Of a DNA stretch of 55,148 nucleotides, positions 51,354-55,148 are shown in pieces. The notes beneath the pieces were generated by a model, which was given only the letters and a program-made list of their open reading frames with translations, had not been told where the DNA came from and made no database searches. Each line of letters opens with the position of its first letter. Positions within the stretch are counted from its first letter, which is position 1. The position numbers and the translations under genes were made by a program. This stretch comes from an uncultured Anaerolineales bacterium (lineage in GTDB: Bacteria > Chloroflexota > Anaerolineae > Aggregatilineales > Aggregatilineaceae), in assembly GCA_937135955.1 (NCBI GenBank), contig CAKZOB010000056.1, positions 1-55,148 of the forward strand. The letters run 5' to 3'.

Positions 51354-52177
51354 GGCTCGTCCGCGTCATCCGCGCCATCGGCTTCAGTCTCGTCGTCGCG
51401 CAGCATGGGCGCGACCTCCGCCCCGCTGACGCGCAGCAATTCGGCGCAGGAAATGCGCAACAGGGCGTCAATGCCTCCGCCTCCGGCATACACCGTCTCG
51501 TAGCGCTGAATGGCCGGGTCCAGGAAGGCAGGCATGGGTGTCTTCAGCCCGACGGGCGGCACCGTGCCCACTGTATAGCCGGTGATCTCCAGCACCTGAT
51601 CGGCGTCGGCCAGGCGCACCTTCTTGCGGTTGACATGCAGCCGCTCGGCCAGCTTGCGCGGGTCTACGCGGCGCACGCCACAGCCATAGACCAAAAACGG
51701 CTTGCCGTCAACCAGAAATACAACGGACTTGACGATCTGATCCACTTCCACACCCAGCGCCTGCGCCGCCGCGGGGACAGTCGGCGTAGGTGCGCCGGGG
51801 AAGACGATCTGCGCGTCAATCTGATGATTGTCCAGGAACGCCTGCAGGTTAGCCGGGCCAAGCGGTCCCGCGGACAGATCGGGGCTTTCCTCCACGAACA
51901 GCACTTCTGCGCTCGCCCCTGCGAAATCCATCAGGTCTTTGCCTGCGGCCACGCCTTCCGGCGACCGCAGTGCAGCATCGAGAGCCTCAAATGAGGCAAA
52001 GTGCACTTCCACCAGCCGGTGATAGGGTGCCTGGCCTGCCGGGCCGCCGATCACCTGTGCTTCGTGTACGGTCTGCACGCCGGGCATTTTGCGCAACAGG
52101 GCCAGATTACGGGCGTAACGCAGATCGAACGTGCCGCCCTTCGTCGCCTGGCGGAACAGAATCACCAGCCTGACCAT
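51350..52177 (-). CDS. EthD-like domain fused to YbaK/ProX-type aminoacyl-tRNA deacylase
   Basis: The 275-residue protein has two parts. Residues ~1-100 resemble an EthD/ferredoxin-like alpha-beta barrel (VRLVILFRQATKGGTFDLRY, LVEVHFASFEALDAAL, SPEG). Residues ~108-250 are a YbaK/EbsC domain: TVPAAAQALGVEVDQIVKSV (with the conserved Lys, ~residue 150), YGCGVRRVDPRKLAERL, the TGYTVGTVPPVGL signature (~198-210) and YAGGGGIDALLRISCAELLR. YbaK-type enzymes hydrolyse mischarged tRNA. I do not know this fusion as a common form. The acidic tail (ETEADGADDADEP) is disordered. Confidence 0.82.
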   Translation of the reverse strand: MVRLVILFRQATKGGTFDLRYARNLALLRKMPGVQTVHEAQVIGGPAGQAPYHRLVEVHFASFEALDAALRSPEGVAAGKDLMDFAGASAEVLFVEESPDLSAGPLGPANLQAFLDNHQIDAQIVFPGAPTPTVPAAAQALGVEVDQIVKSVVFLVDGKPFLVYGCGVRRVDPRKLAERLHVNRKKVRLADADQVLEITGYTVGTVPPVGLKTPMPAFLDPAIQRYETVYAGGGGIDALLRISCAELLRVSGAEVAPMLRDDETEADGADDADEP

Positions 52178-52212
52178 AGAGTCCTTCGCTTTCTCAAGGC
52201 GTCACCTGCCAT

Positions 52213-52578
52213 TCACGAACGTCCACGCCGCAGACTGCGTCCGAACACCGCCCCCAGCAAAAAGGCGATGATCACCGCCTGCCACGGCTTGGACTGCACC
52301 ATCTGCGTCGCGTCGCCGGTCATCTGATCGAAGGTGTGCCCGTGCAGATAGACGGCGGCGCGTTCCAGGCTGCGCGCGAGTTGATTCGCCTGGCGCAGCG
52401 CCACCTCATCGCCGCTGCGCAACGCTTCGGCGCGGATACGCTCCGCCGCTGTGATCAACTGGTCGGCGGCGGCCTCTTTGGTGGCATAGGCGCGCTGCAT
52501 GACCGAACGTCGCGCCTCGCGCAACGACGAACGGGGCCGCGCACCGTCTGCGGCACCATACTCCAGGTCTTCGCTCAT
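52213..52578 (-). CDS. Small protein with C-terminal membrane helix (DUF883/ElaB-like)
   Basis: The 121-residue protein is mostly charged alpha helix (residues ~20-85). One hydrophobic helix and a basic end follow (SKPWQAVIIAFLLGAVFGRSLRRGR, quoted in part from ~residue 96). The KPW...GAVFG tail is what inner-membrane ElaB/YqjD proteins use to hold ribosomes or stress factors at the membrane, but homology is a guess. GAGGGGAAG precedes the ATG. It is co-directional with the EthD-YbaK gene (35 bp). Confidence 0.65.
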   Translation of the reverse strand: MSEDLEYGAADGARPRSSLREARRSVMQRAYATKEAAADQLITAAERIRAEALRSGDEVALRQANQLARSLERAAVYLHGHTFDQMTGDATQMVQSKPWQAVIIAFLLGAVFGRSLRRGRS

Positions 52579-52617
52579 GGTATCTTCCCCTCAAACAATC
52601 CAGACTCCCGCCAGGAA

Positions 52618-52646
52618 TTGTTGCTGATGCGCAAACATGCTACCAT
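52618..52646 (+). promoter_or_regulatory. Promoter upstream of the VanW gene
   Basis: -35 TTGTTG (52618-52623) and -10 TACCAT (52641-52646), 17-bp spacer, about 60 bp before the gene. Confidence 0.45.
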
Positions 52647-52705
52647 ACAACCATCGGCTGGGGGTATTTTCGCCCTTGCACAACACTGTTTCCTGGGTGG
52701 TGATC

Positions 52706-54601
52706 ATGAGCGCTCCGCATCTTCCCTACTCTCACCAGCCATATCCCTATGCCCGCCCCTACCCTGCACGCAGGCCAGCCAACCCCTGGCCCCTGCGCCT
52801 GCTCTTGCTCAGCCTCACCGGCGTGGTGTTGCTGTTCTTTGCGCTGGTGCTGGTGGTGACCGGCTATCAGTTTGTGCACCACAACGAGATTTATCCGGGC
52901 GTCTCGACGGTGCTGGGCGTCAATCTGAGCGGGATGACGCGCCAGGAAGCAATACGCGCCCTGACTGGCCGTTTCACCTATGCCGATAGCGCGACCTTCG
53001 TTTTCCGCTACGGCGATCAGCGCTGGGAGTATACCGCGGGCGAACTGGGCGTCTCGTTCGATGTCGAAGCTACGGTGGACGCGGCTTTTCGCGCCGGACG
53101 CGAGGGCAACGCCTTGGACAATCTGCTGGCGCAGCTCGATATGCGCCTCAACGGGTATCCGGTCGTGCCGGTGATCACCTACGATCAGTCGGTGGCAGAG
53201 CGCATCCTGAGGGAGATCGCCACTGCCCATATCAACCGACCTGTGCTGGACGCCGCGCTCACCGTGCGCGACGGGAAGGCGGTTGCCTCTCCAGCGCAGG
53301 TTGGGCGAATGGTGGACGTGTCCGCGACACTCGTTGCGCTGCGCCAGGAGATTGTGCGGCTGGCAACGCATAGCGAGATCGCGCTGGTGGTGCAGGAAGC
53401 ACAGCCGACGGTATGGAACGCCGGCGCGGCGGCGGAGCGCGTCAATCTGGCCCTGTCCGCTCCGGTGGAGTTCTACATCGCACCAGAAGACGGCCCGGAC
53501 AAAGGCCCCTGGGTGGCGCAGGTCACCTCGCTGGAAAAGATGCTCACCATTGAGCTGGTGCAGAATTCAGACGGCACTGCTTCTTACGAAGTGTCCGTTA
53601 GCCTGGACGAGCCGCGCGCCTTTCTCAACGACCTGGCCCCACAGCTCTCCGTCAAGCCGGTCAACGCCCGCTTCGTCTTCGACGACGCCACCCGGCAACT
53701 GCAAGTGATCCAGAACAGCGTTAACGGGCGCGCCCTGGATGTCGAGCAGACGCTCGCACAGTTCGAACAGGCTATCTTCTCCGCAGACCCCGCCGCGCGG
53801 CGGGTGCGGCTGGTCTTCCAGCAGATTCCGGCGGCCATCCCCGACACAGCCACCGCCGCCGAACTGGGTATCACCGAACGCATCGTCCAGAAGACCACCT
53901 ATTTCTACGGCTCGACACCGGCCCGCCGTCATAACATCGAAGTGGCAGCCGCCAATTTCCACGGGCTGGTCATCCCGCCGGGGGGCATCTTCTCGTTCAA
54001 CGAATGGCTGGGCGATGTCAGTGTGGAAAGCGGCTACGAGCAGGGCCTGATCATCGTCGGCAATCAGACCATCACGGGCGTCGGCGGCGGAGTGTGTCAG
54101 GTGGCGACCACCGCCTTCCAGACCGCTTTCTACGGCGGCTTCCCCATCCTGGAGCGCGTCGAACACGCCTACCGGGTGGGCTACTATGAAGAGGGCGAAG
54201 GGCCAGGCATGGACGCGACGGTCTATTCGCCCATCGTGGACTTCCGCTTCCTCAACGACACGCCCTATCACCTGCTGATCGAGACCTACGTCAACACGGC
54301 CAACAGCACCATCACCTGGAAGTTCTACAGCACCAGCATGAACCGGCGCGTGGTCAAGGAAGGCCCCGTGATCCGCAACCAGACCGCCCCTCCGCCGCCC
54401 ATCTATCGGGCCAATCCGCAGCTTGCCCCTGGCCAGATTCGTCAGGTGGACTATGCGGTAAGCGGCGCGGACGTGTATGTCTGGCGCACTGTCTATGAGG
54501 GCGACCGCGTGATTATTGATCGCGAGGAGTTCCACAGCCACTACGTGCCGTGGGCGGCACAGTTCGAAGTCGCGCCGGGCGATCCGCGTATCAACGGCTA
54601 G
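52706..54601 (+). CDS. VanW family protein with peptidoglycan-binding-like repeats
   Basis: The 631-residue protein has a cytosolic Pro/Tyr-rich N-terminus, one membrane helix (~residues 30-55) and an external region. Two or three PG_binding_4-like domains span ~residues 60-375 (GVNLSGMTRQEAIRALTGRF, ELGVSFDVEATVDAAF, VNGRALDVEQTLAQFEQAI). The VanW domain spans ~380-530: TYFYGSTPARRHNIEVAAA, IPPGGIFSFNEWLG, GVGGGVCQVATTAFQTAFYGGF (quoted in part). VanW proteins occur in vancomycin-resistance operons of B type but are common in Gram-positive and Chloroflexota envelopes with unknown function. ATG 52706 is preferred; GGGTGG lies upstream. Confidence 0.92.
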   Translation: MSAPHLPYSHQPYPYARPYPARRPANPWPLRLLLLSLTGVVLLFFALVLVVTGYQFVHHNEIYPGVSTVLGVNLSGMTRQEAIRALTGRFTYADSATFVFRYGDQRWEYTAGELGVSFDVEATVDAAFRAGREGNALDNLLAQLDMRLNGYPVVPVITYDQSVAERILREIATAHINRPVLDAALTVRDGKAVASPAQVGRMVDVSATLVALRQEIVRLATHSEIALVVQEAQPTVWNAGAAAERVNLALSAPVEFYIAPEDGPDKGPWVAQVTSLEKMLTIELVQNSDGTASYEVSVSLDEPRAFLNDLAPQLSVKPVNARFVFDDATRQLQVIQNSVNGRALDVEQTLAQFEQAIFSADPAARRVRLVFQQIPAAIPDTATAAELGITERIVQKTTYFYGSTPARRHNIEVAAANFHGLVIPPGGIFSFNEWLGDVSVESGYEQGLIIVGNQTITGVGGGVCQVATTAFQTAFYGGFPILERVEHAYRVGYYEEGEGPGMDATVYSPIVDFRFLNDTPYHLLIETYVNTANSTITWKFYSTSMNRRVVKEGPVIRNQTAPPPPIYRANPQLAPGQIRQVDYAVSGADVYVWRTVYEGDRVIIDREEFHSHYVPWAAQFEVAPGDPRING

Positions 54602-54624
54602 TAGACAGAGACGTAAGACACCAA

Positions 54625-54715
54625 ACCACAGCGGCCCTGGAGAACGCAGAGAAGTCACAGAGGGAAATTGAACATCTCTCTGTGTTTCCTCTGTGTTCTC
54701 TGTGCTCTCTGTGGT
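54625..54715. repeat. CTCTGTG-rich imperfect hairpin element
   Basis: Four CTCTGTG units (starts 54678, 54689, 54698, 54707) face complementary CACAGAG (54656-54662) and ACCACAG (54625-54631). ACCACAG and CTGTGGT (54709-54715) form the outer arms. Similar non-coding CACAGAG/CTCTGTG elements are scattered in many bacterial genomes. It sits between the VanW and radA genes. Confidence 0.6.
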
Positions 54716-54728
54716 GATTATACGCACA

Positions 54729-54757
54729 TTGCACAGAACACCTGTTCGCGCTACACT
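54729..54757 (+). promoter_or_regulatory. radA promoter with embedded SOS-box-like palindrome
   Basis: -35 TTGCAC (54729-54734) and -10 TACACT (54752-54757), 17-bp spacer. Between them lies GAACACCTGTTC (54736-54747), a perfect GAAC-N4-GTTC palindrome, the core of the Gram-positive LexA (DinR) box. A repressor bound there would cover the promoter. LexA binding in this organism is inferred, not shown. Confidence 0.6.
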
Positions 54758-54793
54758 GGGCACAGGATTTACCCTTCACAGAGAGCGAAGGCC

Positions 54794-55148
54794 ATGGCCA
54801 AAGCGCGCGTCTACTACGAATGCCAGAACTGCGGGCGCCGCTCCCCGCGCTATATGGGGCGCTGCCCCGGTTGCGGCGAATTCAACACCATGATCGAACT
54901 GGTCGAAGAGCCGGAAGCGCCCGCGGGCGCAGCACGACCGTCAGCCGCCCCCCGCTCGCAGCCACAACGCCTGAACGACGTGACCGCCGAAGGTGACGAA
55001 CGCTACCCGGTGCCGGTCGCTGAACTGGCCCGCGTGCTGGGCGGCGGGCTGGTGCCGGGCAGCGTGGTGCTCATCGGCGGCGACCCCGGCATTGGCAAGA
55101 GCACCCTGCTGCTCCAGATGGCAGCGCTGATGGAACCCATCGCCGGAC
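54794..55148 (+). CDS. radA: DNA repair protein RadA (5' part, runs off the window)
   Basis: Only the first ~118 residues are present. They contain the N-terminal zinc finger YECQNCGRRSPRYMGRCPGC (C-x2-C...C-x2-C, residues 8-27), a Pro/Ala linker and the start of the RecA-like ATPase: ELARVLGGGLVPGSVVLIGG and Walker A GDPGIGKSTL (~residues 99-108). RadA processes branched recombination intermediates. GCGAAGG precedes the ATG at 54794. It is open to the right edge. Confidence 0.95.
   Translation, partial: MAKARVYYECQNCGRRSPRYMGRCPGCGEFNTMIELVEEPEAPAGAARPSAAPRSQPQRLNDVTAEGDERYPVPVAELARVLGGGLVPGSVVLIGGDPGIGKSTLLLQMAALMEPIAG

Noticed and set aside
54678-54715. CRISPR-like array from repeated CTCTGTG units
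   Set aside because: Units are 7 bases with 2-4 base gaps and no spacers; it is a simple repeat/hairpin, not CRISPR.
53567-54763. A 398-residue minus-strand frame opposite the VanW gene
   Set aside because: It mirrors the conserved VanW signature and runs into a non-coding repeat.

Overview
The window is a high-GC bacterial chromosome segment that most resembles Chloroflexota (Anaerolineae-like). The assignment is inferred from gene content and was not tested by any search. Supporting features are several exported LysM proteins with Pro/Thr-rich linkers, a RicT/PSP1 protein, a VanW-type cell-wall protein, mevalonate-pathway genes, a group 3b [NiFe] hydrogenase, a fused SdhC-SdhD-like membrane anchor, and an Os1348/NHLP-type small protein. 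No phage genes, transposases, rRNA or CRISPR arrays were seen.

Region 1 (75-11800) is a redox island. On the minus strand a three-gene operon encodes a 17-heme cytochrome c, a Tat-exported four-cluster ferredoxin and an NrfD/PsrC-type quinone-interacting membrane subunit, a layout like the Hmc/Qrc/Nrf families. A tiny His-tailed membrane protein and a LysR regulator lie beside it. On the plus strand are an 11-heme cytochrome split by an in-frame TGA and an exported protein of four tandem rhodanese domains, each with its catalytic Cys. A fumarylacetoacetate-hydrolase family enzyme and an exported PQQ-type sugar dehydrogenase follow. Together this suggests periplasmic sulfur (polysulfide/thiosulfate) electron transfer.

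Region 2 (11890-18652) is a complete cytosolic NAD(P)-linked group 3b hydrogenase operon in the order beta-gamma-delta-alpha, then a maturation protease, a receiver protein and a membrane histidine kinase. Two CRP-like palindromes lie upstream.

Region 3 (18649-24582) holds envelope and signalling genes: DUF192, two LysM proteins, a homocysteine methyltransferase family protein, a single-domain receiver, an M23 peptidase and the small NHLP-like (possible RiPP precursor) gene. Region 4 (24705-34765) holds RicT, a LmbE-type deacetylase, an M20 amidohydrolase, an S51-like protein, PurA, a cytosolic BtuF-like protein, a PAS histidine kinase, a lipid-kinase homologue and a deoxynucleoside kinase. 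It is bracketed by two inverted copies of a ~145-bp non-coding repeat.

Region 5 (34776-46126) is central metabolism: sdhCD-sdhA-sdhB, citrate synthase, a CoA-transferase-like pair split around a CtpA protease and a zinc peptidase, and transketolase. Region 6 (46347-55148) contains a zinc-ribbon/TIR protein, a polyprenyl diphosphate synthase, mevalonate kinase and a mevalonate (di)phosphate decarboxylase, BioY, tRNA-Arg(CCG) with its own promoter and two terminators, an EthD-YbaK fusion, a VanW protein and the start of radA under a candidate SOS box.

Starts were chosen from Shine-Dalgarno sequences and family alignments recalled from knowledge. Promoters and operators were found by eye only.
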